Notes: generated by a model not told the origin, from the letters alone. 64,000 nt of DNA from Planctomycetota bacterium (GCA_019636215.1 JAHBXZ010000001.1:381694-445693); one strand, 5' to 3'. Positions 10,601 through 18,190 are shown, counted from the stretch's first letter. Made by a program: numbers and translations.

Positions 10601-10745
10601 GGATAACGTGGGCCTGCGGCATTGCGAAGGACGCGGTATCAAGTCCGTCCTTGGTGGCAACGAAGTCTGACGCGGCTCGGCCGTCGAGTCCGAATTCCTT
10701 GCGCCAGTTATTGTAGCCTTTCTGCGCCACTTCCGCTCCGAGCAA
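7617..10745 (-). CDS. Eco57I/type IIG-like N6-adenine DNA methylase
   Basis: About 1,040 residues. The methyltransferase core shows GAFYTPRFLAEF (325-336), motif I DPACGSG (355-361) and motif IV NPPW (480-483), the signature of gamma-class N6-adenine methylases. The roughly 320-residue N-terminal region (PVVYF, LLKLFWNQGVAPILVL) resembles that of type IIG/Eco57I-like enzymes. The C-terminal 400 residues probably hold target recognition. The frame opens with TTG at 10,745, but GTG at 10,730 has a better GGAG five bases upstream. It follows the kinase gene with only a few bases between, and its stop overlaps the PD-(D/E)XK gene. I see no nuclease motif in its own N-terminus. Confidence 0.87.
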   Translation of the reverse strand: MLGAEVAQKGYNNWRKEFGLDGRAASDFVATKDGLDTASFAMPQAHVIRRAFEKLNIDGALCIDNAPVVYFRSTEKLDASGEAELLKLFWNQGVAPILVLIDSESVRIYSGLVAPHANTQANAPRPIDTLARVDSELQRFLRSVESGDFFQKHSKSFDPTKRVDRELLRNLQSARTKLAAADGGSLEAHIVDALLCRLVFTCYLFDRGVIDRRYLSEYGIDDAQHLTDILGRKSGAKAKNELYRLFEQLSEDFNGDLFADDLGAERTQVTAEHIGIVNGFFRGQSGSGQLAMWGYDFSVIPIETISAIYEHFLKAADPVEKQKSGAFYTPRFLAEFVLDRALVDCDSMLDKRFLDPACGSGIFLVGLFNRIAEEWRRANPEATYVRTASGLLRVLRENLFGVDRNPTACRITAFSLYLAFLDQLSPPDIQRLQRTKKFLPQLVANTHRPKDDIDGNTIRCADFFALELDSIPKVSYVVGNPPWASVTDREAPAPKWIRARSLPFPDRQLANAFMWKAPLHLDAGGRVCFVLPHGILFAHGGRAVDFQRTFFQTYAVDLVINLADYQFFLFDKSRHPALVIRYNKQRPVKSSDRIDFMAPKADWSSTRAEIISVLAQDRSRLTLGEVLSDLDAKDAPLIWKRHTWATPRDWQLLDRLLLLPRLRDIVGRNAASRWTIAEGFQPQGPNDNPATAKDLSLPTTNFISASSTALNLFLLEQECHSLSSNVIEVRGRSNTQVAAYKGPHVLVAHGFSRIAFADFDVSFQHALRGIHGPRGDAKLLMFLAAYLRSPLARYFLFHTSSNWGISRSKVHVEELLRIPFIVPEQARDPRRGREIVNEVAASILEASKKVSRGLVHRGDIVRKTDEAVEPLIGAYFDIDESERLLIADTIQITEPSIRPSKAMEDVRTVSPSTPEMRDAYSMRLCELLNAWAKKEWIVHGRVTADHKTGMCIAVLEKTGRDEKPKALDLPVETIFRLAKEVQQSASIGEGTLQLARGLKLFHRNLLLIFKPCGQRFWSQTAALNDADEIAATVFMQSLRRNA

Positions 10746-10748
10746 TGA

Positions 10749-12056
10749 CTACACAGGTGTTGTTGGCGCGAGCAATCTCGCCAAGGTCGGGTGAAACTCC
10801 GAGACTTCTCGACCAATCTGGCTGGCCGACAGTCGAAAGTAGTCCTGCGCATCCGAGGCCACCACCTCGATGGCCAACCTGGCCGCCACCCCTTCGTCTA
10901 GCTGTGGACCGCACAGGTCGAGGACGCGGCGCATCACATACCACCTGTTATGAGATGCAGCCATTCGAGCCGCAGCAAGCGCCGCGTAGGCTTTCACGGA
11001 CATGTCGCCAAGCGAGAAAATCCGTTCAAGCCGACCGATGACTACGTCGCAGTACGAAAAGTCGAACGTGTTTGTTGAATACACCCAGTCGCAATAGGCT
11101 TCAGCGACAGCTACCCAAGTGTCTGCGCAGCGTACCTGGAGAGCGGTAAGGACATCTTCATCAACCGCCACGAATACACGATAGAAAGCAAGGTTGCTTT
11201 CCCGCGTTGATATGGCACGGGCGAACTTGGCGCACTCCTCTTCGTCCCACGCGCCAACATTGGCCAACTTCGTTACGAGATCGGCAACAGTCGGCAACGG
11301 GGCACTCGCGTTCTCCGTAGCGAGCACCATGAGAAGCGCACCACGCAGGGCCGCGATGTCCCTGAAACGCCGTGTTGGTCTGGACTCGGTGCACTTCCAG
11401 ATGATCTGCCCGACCGGCCCTGTACAGGAGCACTGAGAGAATGGGACGCGCCCCGCATTACCTAACATGTCGTGCAGGATGCACCCAAAGGAGAAGATGT
11501 CAGCGGCTGCCGTGACGTTGTGGAAGCCGGTAGCCTGCTCTGGAGCCGCGTATTGCTGCGTTCCCCACGCGGAGTTCATCGAAGTGAGCGTTGAGGTTTC
11601 GCCACCGGGAGGTAGCACAAGCCCAAGGTCACTGACTACCCACCGACCATCAACAAACAGGACGTTTGCTGGCTTCAGGTCCCGATGAACGATGTTCAAG
11701 CGGTGAAGGTACTCAAGCGAGTTCAAGATTGCCGCAAGCGCATCCTTGCAGACCGTGTTGTTCTGGCGATCCGTTGCAATCTGTGCTTGAAGGTTGTTTG
11801 TGGCCATTGGCATCAAGTACCAGGGATGGTCGCCAGTCAGGTCTGAACCGACAACCGGAACGAACAGTTCGGGAGGCAACTGAGACTGAATCTTTACCTC
11901 GCGGAGGAATCGCTTCCGTAACTTATCCACGTTGGTGCCGACGGGCAGGTTGGTGACGGGCTGGAATGTTTTCCGAGCCAATCGACTACCATCAGCCAAC
12001 TCGACTTCATCGACCACGCCGAAACCACCTCGGCTAATGTTCCTGATGAGTCTCAC
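10749..12056 (-). CDS. Eukaryotic-type Ser/Thr protein kinase
   Basis: A 435-residue protein. The N-terminal kinase domain has the glycine loop RGGFGVV (9-15), Lys29 in LARKTF, catalytic loop HRDLKPANV (124-132), DLG in place of DFG (143-145) and APEQ near residue 171. All catalytic residues are present, so activity is expected. The last 170 residues are helical and unassigned, with no membrane segment. The GTG at 12,056 overlaps the Mod stop (GTGA) and has GGAGG seven bases upstream; the much longer open frame upstream lies inside the Mod gene. Kinases occur in phage-defence loci such as BREX type 2 (PglW) and Stk2, so a sensing or switching role here is reasonable but inferred. Confidence 0.9.
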   Translation of the reverse strand: MRLIRNISRGGFGVVDEVELADGSRLARKTFQPVTNLPVGTNVDKLRKRFLREVKIQSQLPPELFVPVVGSDLTGDHPWYLMPMATNNLQAQIATDRQNNTVCKDALAAILNSLEYLHRLNIVHRDLKPANVLFVDGRWVVSDLGLVLPPGGETSTLTSMNSAWGTQQYAAPEQATGFHNVTAAADIFSFGCILHDMLGNAGRVPFSQCSCTGPVGQIIWKCTESRPTRRFRDIAALRGALLMVLATENASAPLPTVADLVTKLANVGAWDEEECAKFARAISTRESNLAFYRVFVAVDEDVLTALQVRCADTWVAVAEAYCDWVYSTNTFDFSYCDVVIGRLERIFSLGDMSVKAYAALAAARMAASHNRWYVMRRVLDLCGPQLDEGVAARLAIEVVASDAQDYFRLSASQIGREVSEFHPTLARLLAPTTPV

Positions 12057-15025
12057 GACGACACCTCCATAACCCGCAGGCTTTCGATCCCTCGGTCGTC
12101 GATAATCTTTACGGCTATCGTGCGTTCTTTGCCCAGTGCGAAGGGCAGGCTTACCGTGCCCCGGTAGTGCTCGATCAGGTCTTCGTCGAGTTCGGCCTTG
12201 AGGCTCTTCGCTAGCTTGGCCCAGCCTTCTTCCTTGCCTGCCATTGGGAAGAACACCTGCCTTGGGTACAGGCTGCGCCCGTCGTAGTCGGTGTCGAGCA
12301 TCCACATGGCGATCTTGTCCGCGCCGCCGCCGTCCACTTTGCCGGTGCGCGGGTCGTAGTAGTCAAAACCTGCGACCTCGACGACGTACATGCCCTCCAG
12401 GGCCGCTTGTTCGGCCTTGCGGCGCTTCTCGTCATGGGGCAGTTGCTTTTCCAGCAGTGCCCTCTGGGCCTTGAGTTCGTCTTTGCTCAGCGTGCGCACG
12501 GTCACGTCCGGCTGGCCTACCAGCCAGAAGCTCTCGTTGCTGCTGCGCTTCTTCTTGAGGTCGTCAGTCAGCAGGTCGGTGTTCATCTGCACCTTGAGCA
12601 CCTGCATCCCGATCTTTTCCGCCCTGAGTTCGTCGATGTCCTTGGCGGCCTCGGGGTCGAACTGGAACGACGCGAACAGCACGATTTGCGGGCGCGGCTT
12701 GAGGTTGTACGCCTCGTCAATGGCCTTCTCGACCTGGCGTTGCTCCAGCGGTGCATGTTCAGGCCCGAACGAGATCACCACGCGCTGTGCGCCCACGCTG
12801 GCCGCAGTCAGTTTGCGTGTGTTCGCCCCGGCGACCTTGCCGGTGTCTTTCTTAGGTGGAGCGTCCTCGGCGTTGCGGGTTTCGGCTTCGGCGTGGAGCC
12901 AGCGGGTGCCTGCCAGCGGTTCAACGCGGCTGAAATGCAGCATGGCCCCGCCCTTGGCGCGGATGCCGCATTTTAGAAGTTCGTCGCGCCACTCCTGCTG
13001 GCGCAGCGTCTCGCCGCTGCGGGCTACGGATGCGTCCGCCGCTGGTTCGGTGAAGCCGATCAGGTTCTTGGCCTGTGGGTCTTCCATGCCGGGCAGAGTC
13101 TTCTTGCCGTCAAGGTTGACCAGTTTCTTGCCGCCACGGGCGAGTTCATCCGGCGCAATGGCTGCGGGGGCGGGCACGGCTTCGACGGTGAAGGGGCCGG
13201 TGACGCGGACTTTGGTCTTGTCCACCTTGGGCTGGTCGTAGAGCGTTTCCTGATCGGCGTGGCGGGCGATGGCGGCGTCAATCTGCTCGCGTGTCATGCC
13301 CGGCTTGATCTCCGGGTTGTTCGCTATTGCCCCGAGCATGACGTGCTGGACTGTTTCGTACTCGAAGCCGCCCGCGACCCCCTGCTGCTCGTGGGCCAGT
13401 TCAAAGAAGTCGAAGTCGGCGGTCATCAATCGCTGCTTGGCAAGCGCGACCGCGACGCGGCTGGAGTCGCAGGTGATCCACCGGCGTCCGCACTTCTCGG
13501 CCATATGGGCCGTTGTTCCCGAGCCGCAAGTGGGATCGAGGACCAAGTCGCCGGGGTCAGTGGTCATCAGAATGCAACGCTCCACAACCTTTGCAGCCGT
13601 CTCGACGACGTACTGCTTCTTACGTCCGAATCCACTAATCGCCGTGTCGTTCCATACGTTGTCAAACTCGACGACTGGGTAGTCATCTAGATACCGTTTG
13701 TACCTAACCGTGTTGCCAACGAGCATGAGCCTGTCCGCATCGGCGAGGCGCTGCATCCCGCCCGACTTGACTCCAGGCTTCCAGTGGCTGTTTGCGGGGC
13801 ACTCATACCTCACACCGTTCCATTCAAAGTAACGTTCCTCCGGGTCACTCGGGGCACCCTGTGAGAAAACCGTGTCGTGAGCAAGAACACGCAACGTTTC
13901 GTCGATGGCGTCCGGGTTAGCTACCTCTTCTTCGGTCATTGGTCGCGGGGGTGCGGACCCGTCTCTGGGCTCGACGAGCGTGTACTGACCGCTACCACCA
14001 AGCCCCGCCTTCTTTTTTTGTCGTGGCTGCCGGAACCTCTTCCGAGCGTCTTCCTTTCTCTTCGCGTACCACACGAGATAATCGAAAGACACGGATAGCA
14101 GTGATGCACTCTGCCCGCCTGTAGTGCGATAGCCCACCACGCCGCAGAAGTTGTCAGGTCCAAACACCTCATCCATCAACTCGCGAACGTGATGTAAATT
14201 CTCGTCGGAAATCTGCACGAAGCAGGAGCCGCTTTCGTGGAGCAACTGCCGCGCCAGCAACAGCCGGTCGCGCAGGTAGGTCAGGTAACTGTGGATGCCG
14301 AGTTCCCAGGTGTCGCGGAAGGCGCGGATCATCTCCGGCTCCTGCGTCAGGTCTTCGTCCTTGCGGTCCTTCACGTCGCGCTTGTTCACGAAGGGCTGGA
14401 AGTTGCTGCCGTACTTGATGCCGTAGGGCGGGTCGATGTAGACCATCTGCACCTGCCCGCCGAGGCCCTCCTTTTCCAGCAGGCTGTTCATCACCAGCAG
14501 CGAATCGCCCGCGATCAGCCGGTTCGACCAGCCGTGTGCGTGGCGGTAGAAATCAATGGCGTCGCGCAGGCCGAGCTTTTCCGACGGGCGCTCGAACAGC
14601 GCAAACTGTTTGGGGCCGCCGTTCTTGCGCTTGATGGCCTGGATGATGGTGAGTGGGTCAATGCGCTCATGGACATGCAGGCTGACGCTATCGACATCGA
14701 AGCTGGTGTGTTCCTCCTTGCCCGCCCATTGAAGCTGCGGGTCAAGGTGCGGGTCGTAGGCATAGGTCTTCTTGGCGGGCATCTTGTCGGGGTCGGTCGA
14801 GGCGTTGATGAGGCCGACATCGGGGTTGTTCAGGCGCTTGGCTTCATCGTGGTCGTACTGCTCGATCTCGCGTTTTTTCAGCGACCCGGCGCGACCAGAA
14901 GCCTTGCCGCCGCCCTTGGCCTGAGCGGCCTTGGTGCGCGGCGAAGCAGCCTTGCCAACCCCAAACGCCGAACGCTGGCCCGCATTGGCCCCCCGCTTGC
15001 CCCCGCCAGTGGATTTCCGCCCCAT
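12053..15025 (-). CDS. Type III Mod-like site-specific DNA methyltransferase
   Basis: A 990-residue DNA methyltransferase of the beta class, where the catalytic DPPY (198-201, in VYIDPPYGIKYGSN) precedes the AdoMet motif LDPTCGSGTT (about residue 515). That order and the conserved block HESGSCFVQISDENLHHV are typical of type III Mod subunits. The N-terminal 50 residues are Lys/Gly/Ser-rich. The C-terminal third, with blocks ending near KIIDDRG, probably contacts Res. I chose the ATG at 15,025, with GAGG five bases upstream, over a longer frame. The kinase gene overlaps its stop. It should protect host DNA for the Res-like subunit at 3,751-6,558. Confidence 0.9.
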   Translation of the reverse strand: MGRKSTGGGKRGANAGQRSAFGVGKAASPRTKAAQAKGGGKASGRAGSLKKREIEQYDHDEAKRLNNPDVGLINASTDPDKMPAKKTYAYDPHLDPQLQWAGKEEHTSFDVDSVSLHVHERIDPLTIIQAIKRKNGGPKQFALFERPSEKLGLRDAIDFYRHAHGWSNRLIAGDSLLVMNSLLEKEGLGGQVQMVYIDPPYGIKYGSNFQPFVNKRDVKDRKDEDLTQEPEMIRAFRDTWELGIHSYLTYLRDRLLLARQLLHESGSCFVQISDENLHHVRELMDEVFGPDNFCGVVGYRTTGGQSASLLSVSFDYLVWYAKRKEDARKRFRQPRQKKKAGLGGSGQYTLVEPRDGSAPPRPMTEEEVANPDAIDETLRVLAHDTVFSQGAPSDPEERYFEWNGVRYECPANSHWKPGVKSGGMQRLADADRLMLVGNTVRYKRYLDDYPVVEFDNVWNDTAISGFGRKKQYVVETAAKVVERCILMTTDPGDLVLDPTCGSGTTAHMAEKCGRRWITCDSSRVAVALAKQRLMTADFDFFELAHEQQGVAGGFEYETVQHVMLGAIANNPEIKPGMTREQIDAAIARHADQETLYDQPKVDKTKVRVTGPFTVEAVPAPAAIAPDELARGGKKLVNLDGKKTLPGMEDPQAKNLIGFTEPAADASVARSGETLRQQEWRDELLKCGIRAKGGAMLHFSRVEPLAGTRWLHAEAETRNAEDAPPKKDTGKVAGANTRKLTAASVGAQRVVISFGPEHAPLEQRQVEKAIDEAYNLKPRPQIVLFASFQFDPEAAKDIDELRAEKIGMQVLKVQMNTDLLTDDLKKKRSSNESFWLVGQPDVTVRTLSKDELKAQRALLEKQLPHDEKRRKAEQAALEGMYVVEVAGFDYYDPRTGKVDGGGADKIAMWMLDTDYDGRSLYPRQVFFPMAGKEEGWAKLAKSLKAELDEDLIEHYRGTVSLPFALGKERTIAVKIIDDRGIESLRVMEVSS

Positions 15026-15257
15026 ACCAACCTCAAGAGTGCCCACAACGCCAAGTGGCCGAACAGCATACAAACCCGTGCGACACACCCGACGCTACAG
15101 GCCAAGCAACACCCGGCGTCGAAAGCTCTGGCGCGACAGGCCCGGCAGAAAATGGGTGTGCAGCGAAAGCGTTTTACCAAGCCAGCGACGACCGGCCTAG
15201 AAGCACGCTACATGGCCTAGAAATGCGCGTTGGTGGCAATGCGACAGGACGCGAGGG

Positions 15258-16007
15258 CTACTCGGACTCGTCACGGGCGACTTCGGCGGGCGGCTCGACC
15301 GTCTTTTCCGCAATCGGCTGCACGCGCAGCAATACTTGGCGACCGGCTTCAGACAAACCATACGCCAGCGTAGTTGACGACTGAGAGCCGCCAAACATCC
15401 TCATGCCATCGATACCGTCGCAGAGCCCCAAAGACTTCAGATGTTGCATGACGGGCTCGATCTCTTCACTCTTCCGCTTCACCGCATCGGCGATGTCGGC
15501 GGTCCAGTGGAACCCGGCCTCCGTTAGGTGACGCATAGCCGTGGCCTGCCTCGCCACATTGCCGTCCGGTCTTCGTGCGGTGGCAAAGAGGCACTCGAAG
15601 TGCAAGGTGGTCAGCGTGCCGATCAGTTCAACGATGTAAGCATCGAAGTCGTAGGCGTCGGGTTTGCCTTCGATGGTGTTTCTGGTCAGCAGGTTGTGCG
15701 CAAGCTCTTGCTTGATGGGATCGGGCTCGACCTGAACCTTGTGAAGCGTCTTGCGGAAGATGCCTTCAAACTCGTCGCTCTCGAAGTACGACTTGTCGAT
15801 CTTGTCGGCGAAGGCTTTCAGCGTCTCCGCCGTTTCCGCCATAAACGCCTCAACGCGCTTCTGACGCTTCTTGTCCATCATGTCGAAAATGGCCACAGAG
15901 AGGGCGCTGCCCACGTAGGGAATGGACGAGATGAGCGCCTTGACGGTCATCTCGATGCCGTCCGCCTTGGTGAGGCCGGACTGTGGACTGTTGTCTTTCT
16001 TACCCAC
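15258..16007 (-). CDS. Helical protein of unknown function in the defence gene train
   Basis: A 249-residue protein I do not recognise. Near the N-terminus there is an amphipathic/hydrophobic stretch, LISSIPYVGSALSVAIFD, of the kind seen in membrane-active or multimerising helices. It is followed by a charged helical region (KKRQKRVEAF, DKIDKSYFESDEF) and a C-terminal part resembling a winged-helix fold (HLTEAGF, LKSLGL, LSEAGRQVL). The GTG at 16,007 has AAGGAGG at ideal spacing, and that sequence overlaps the stop of the upstream gene, so the two are coupled. A role as an effector or sensor is possible but unsupported by any catalytic motif. Confidence 0.7.
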   Translation of the reverse strand: MGKKDNSPQSGLTKADGIEMTVKALISSIPYVGSALSVAIFDMMDKKRQKRVEAFMAETAETLKAFADKIDKSYFESDEFEGIFRKTLHKVQVEPDPIKQELAHNLLTRNTIEGKPDAYDFDAYIVELIGTLTTLHFECLFATARRPDGNVARQATAMRHLTEAGFHWTADIADAVKRKSEEIEPVMQHLKSLGLCDGIDGMRMFGGSQSSTTLAYGLSEAGRQVLLRVQPIAEKTVEPPAEVARDESE

Positions 16008-16018
16008 GAGCCCCTCCT

Positions 16019-16972
16019 TTAGCTGTTCGGACGGATGGCATTCCAAAGACCGGTGCAGAGGCTGATGGCAAGGAGCGCATCATCTCGTGTCCAATCATCA
16101 TCGGTGGAATGGGCCGCTTTGTCGGCAAATCGCTTGGCAACGTACAACAGGTCGGTGAGGCGATCCTGCTTGGTGATCTTGTCGAGTTCTGCCGCGCCTT
16201 GGCCATTGGACGCGCATAGCTTCCACGGCTTGCCACTCTCCTTCCAACGAACCTGCCACGCCTCGAACGCGGCCCTCACGCTGCGCACTGTCTCGTTCCA
16301 AAGGGAATGATCGAAGTTGCGTCGAGCCGCCACCAAGTTGTTCCAGACGCCACGCCACTCGTTCTCAGGGGAGCGCATCAACGGCACCTCGACTAGGATG
16401 TTCTCCGCCAGTCCCAGTGCCCGGAGAGCAGCAATCCAGGGTTCTCGGGGGACCTTCTGGATGAGCAGACTGGACTTGTACTGAAAGGGCTGGCACACGG
16501 GCGAGCGCCAACTGTAGACATCCATTGCCATCCAGAACGTCTCGGCAGCGAAATGCCAGCCGATTTCCATGTCTTTGCTCTGGCGGGCATTCTCGGCGAA
16601 GGCGATGGCCTGCGCGGACACGAAGAGGGGGAACTCGATGGTGCGCAATCCACCCTGACGACCGGCAGTCAGAACGTCGGACACAACAGCGCGTGCGAGA
16701 TGCACGTTCTCGTTGTTGTGTCGGATGCACATGTCAACGGACATGCCCCGCACGCCCCATGAAAACTGCCGTGGGCGGACCTCACCATCAACCCGGACGT
16801 AAGGCTCCCGTTCCGCTTTGCTGTGCTCACCGTCGAAGCCGTGAAGGTCAATTGCTACGGGAAACGCCCACCGAGCACCGTCGGGCGTCTTCGTCATGTC
16901 CACCTTTGCAATCGCGGGCTCGACCACCAAGTCGCCGATGGTCCACGAGTTGTTTGTCAGGCCATAGTTCAT
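16019..16972 (-). CDS. Unknown protein with HEPN-like C-terminus, first gene of the defence train
   Basis: A 317-residue protein. The N-terminal half is beta-rich without a recognisable motif. The C-terminal third is helical and ends in a segment containing RFADKAAH (Arg-x6-His) followed by a polar, acidic helix, which resembles the Rx4-6H signature of HEPN ribonuclease domains common in abortive-infection proteins. The assignment is tentative because only this motif supports it. I chose the ATG at 16,972, preceded by GGAG at six bases; an upstream in-frame extension lacks such a site. It is divergent from the small gene at 17,113, so the 140-base gap should hold the promoter of the entire train. 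Confidence 0.65.
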   Translation of the reverse strand: MNYGLTNNSWTIGDLVVEPAIAKVDMTKTPDGARWAFPVAIDLHGFDGEHSKAEREPYVRVDGEVRPRQFSWGVRGMSVDMCIRHNNENVHLARAVVSDVLTAGRQGGLRTIEFPLFVSAQAIAFAENARQSKDMEIGWHFAAETFWMAMDVYSWRSPVCQPFQYKSSLLIQKVPREPWIAALRALGLAENILVEVPLMRSPENEWRGVWNNLVAARRNFDHSLWNETVRSVRAAFEAWQVRWKESGKPWKLCASNGQGAAELDKITKQDRLTDLLYVAKRFADKAAHSTDDDWTRDDALLAISLCTGLWNAIRPNS

Positions 16973-17112
16973 CTCTATCTCCAGGAGGCAGGAGTTGACG
17001 TTTACGAGTTTCTTGATGGCCGATGATACCAACCACCCGCGACACAACTTCAGGTACACAAGCCAAGGCCCGCCATCGTGGCGGGCCTGTTCATTTCCAA
17101 GGGAGGAATCAG
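16973..17112. promoter_or_regulatory. Divergent intergenic region with hairpin leader
   Basis: It separates the minus-strand defence train from the plus-strand small-gene block and must hold at least the promoter of the former. It contains the perfect inverted repeat AGGCCCGCC-atcgt-GGCGGGCCT at 17,066-17,088, followed by TTCATTT and the ribosome site AGGGAGG of the gene at 17,113. I could not assign -35/-10 boxes with confidence. Confidence 0.5.
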
Positions 17113-17466
17113 ATGAGTGAACCGAGGGGAGATCAGGAGGCATCAAGGCTGGCAGACCAGTTCTGGACCGACAGGGCGAGCCTGGATGTAGGCAGCCTTG
17201 TTACCGACCCGCAGGGCGAGGCGTGGATGTACGTGGGCTATCTCCAGGCGGGGCGAGTTACGACCTATGTCTTGCTGGCGGGGGCTACAGGTGACGCAAC
17301 GCTTTACGTGAAGCATGGGTGGGGTAGCGAGATCCGCGAGTTCAAGGAGCCGGGAAGGAGGCAACTACATGTGATATGCAAACCTAGCGGTAAGGGACTG
17401 GTCGAGCGCAAGGCCGAGATCAAGGTCGGTACTGCGTTTGGTTCAGAGCCCCAGCCGCTAGTGTGA
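17113..17466 (+). CDS. Small island protein, member 1 of a three-copy family
   Basis: A 117-residue protein of unknown function. Aligned by eye with the products at 17,535 and 19,925 it shares an N-terminal helix with Phe/Ile-Trp (DQFWTD), a block W-(M/L/V)-Y/V-(V/I)-G (AWMYVGY), a hydrophobic strand ending LLAGA, and a C-terminal EP-x-x-L/Y. It looks like a small beta-rich domain. The ATG at 17,113 follows GGGAGG at good spacing. It is preceded by a perfect 9-bp hairpin and a TTCATTT element, also found before the other two copies. This copy is the most diverged of the three, lacking the final Leu-Tyr-Gly/Ala. Confidence 0.75.
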   Translation: MSEPRGDQEASRLADQFWTDRASLDVGSLVTDPQGEAWMYVGYLQAGRVTTYVLLAGATGDATLYVKHGWGSEIREFKEPGRRQLHVICKPSGKGLVERKAEIKVGTAFGSEPQPLV

Positions 17467-17494
17467 GACGCGGGAAGGGAACTGTAAGTGTCGC

Positions 17495-17516
17495 GCGACC
17501 GCCTATCGGGCGGCGC
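17495..17516 (+). promoter_or_regulatory. Hairpin leader before family member 2
   Basis: CCGCC-tatcg-GGCGG, extended by GCG/CGC, is followed by TTTTCATTTGGGGG and the start codon at 17,535. It could be an intrinsic terminator of the preceding gene or an attenuator or mRNA-stabilising leader. The same layout precedes the gene at 19,925. Confidence 0.5.
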
Positions 17517-17534
17517 TTTTCATTTGGGGGAATG

Positions 17535-17882
17535 ATGATCTTGATCGACGCGAACTACGACATGGACGACGTGGCAACCCGCTTCTGGCGGATGCTTGAC
17601 CGGATCCGGCTTGGCACGCAGGTGACTGACAAGTCCGGGGTTTCTTGGCTTTACATCGGTTACTGGGTGAAGGGCAGGAAGCTCGTCTATCTGCTGGTGG
17701 CGGGTGCCGTCTGCGGCCCAGACACCAAGGTCGAAGAGGACGCCGAAGCCGTGTGCCTCGCGGTTGGGACCGACGACCGGGCGGTCATTGTCGTGGAGCG
17801 GGAGCATCTCGGCGATGAGCGGTACGAGAGAACGGTTTCGTTGCGCCTACCTAGGGGCGGCGAGCCCGTGCTGTACGGGTGA
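17535..17882 (+). CDS. Small island protein, member 2 of a three-copy family
   Basis: A 115-residue protein of unknown function, closest to the copy at 19,925. Shared features are MI-x-(I/V)-D near the start, (T/Q)RFWRM versus QRIWRR, SWLYIGY versus SWLVIGR, LLVAGA versus LLAAGL, and the end GEPVLYG versus GEPVLYA. It starts at the second of two adjacent ATGs because GGGGG is only one base from the first. There is no signal peptide, membrane segment or catalytic motif. It sits in the same block as the other copies, downstream of a hairpin leader. Confidence 0.75.
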   Translation: MILIDANYDMDDVATRFWRMLDRIRLGTQVTDKSGVSWLYIGYWVKGRKLVYLLVAGAVCGPDTKVEEDAEAVCLAVGTDDRAVIVVEREHLGDERYERTVSLRLPRGGEPVLYG

Positions 17883-18039
17883 AGCGTCCTCGTGTTCTTG
17901 AGGGAGGGAACCAGCGCGGTTACGCTGGTGGGCGGTTATGGAGACACGCTTGATGGACTGATCCGGCAAAGCCGGAAACGAACGCAATAACGCGCACAAC
18001 CGAATTTCTGCGGCTGGGACGAATCGGCCAAGTTTCAAA

Positions 18040-18091
18040 GCAGACCGCAGACACGTGCGCCCCGACTGGGGCGGCTAGTGTCTGCGTCTGC
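18040..18091. ncRNA. 52-nt near-perfect stem-loop, candidate structured RNA or origin element
   Basis: Arms GCAGA-c-CGCAGACAC and GTGTCTGCG-TCTGC pair with a one-base bulge, and an inner CGCCCC/GGGGCG pair closes a four-base loop. It lies in a 308-base interval without genes. It may be a small RNA, an mRNA leader or, given the Rep gene in the same island, a replication origin hairpin. The sequence does not decide between these. Confidence 0.4.
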
Positions 18092-18117
18092 AAGGGCTCT
18101 TGGCCGAGCCTGTCCCA

Positions 18118-18145
18118 GAGCGGCATGGGCCGCTCCTCCCTTTTT
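18118..18145 (+). terminator. Terminator-like hairpin with T-run before the exported-protein gene
   Basis: GAGCGGC-atgg-GCCGCTC is followed after five bases by TTTTT. It would end upstream plus-strand transcription or act as an attenuator of the gene at 18,191, whose ribosome site GGAGGGG follows. Confidence 0.55.
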
Positions 18146-18190
18146 CGCGCAGGGAAGCCGCTTCCAAGGTCTCGATTGGAGGGGCTCAAA

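Larger units (their letters stand above)
17883..18190. other. Structured gene-free interval
   Basis: 308 bases without a convincing gene but rich in inverted repeats: CCAGCG-cggtta-CGCTGG near 17,909-17,926, TCCGGC-aaa-GCCGGA near 17,961-17,975, the long stem-loop at 18,040-18,091 and the terminator-like hairpin at 18,118-18,135. Open frames here have no ribosome site and are interrupted by the structures. Confidence 0.6.

Noticed and set aside
14237..15220. Long plus-strand open frame opposite the Mod gene
   Set aside because: It is the antisense shadow of the Mod gene in GC-rich DNA and has no ribosome site or domain; the same holds for frames at 5,158-6,036, 49,503-51,260 and 51,901-53,346.
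667..16972. Naming the train as BREX or DISARM
   Set aside because: No PglZ, BrxC/PglY, DrmA/DrmB (DUF1998) or PLD gene is present; only generic methylase, helicase, kinase and AAA+ parts are shared.
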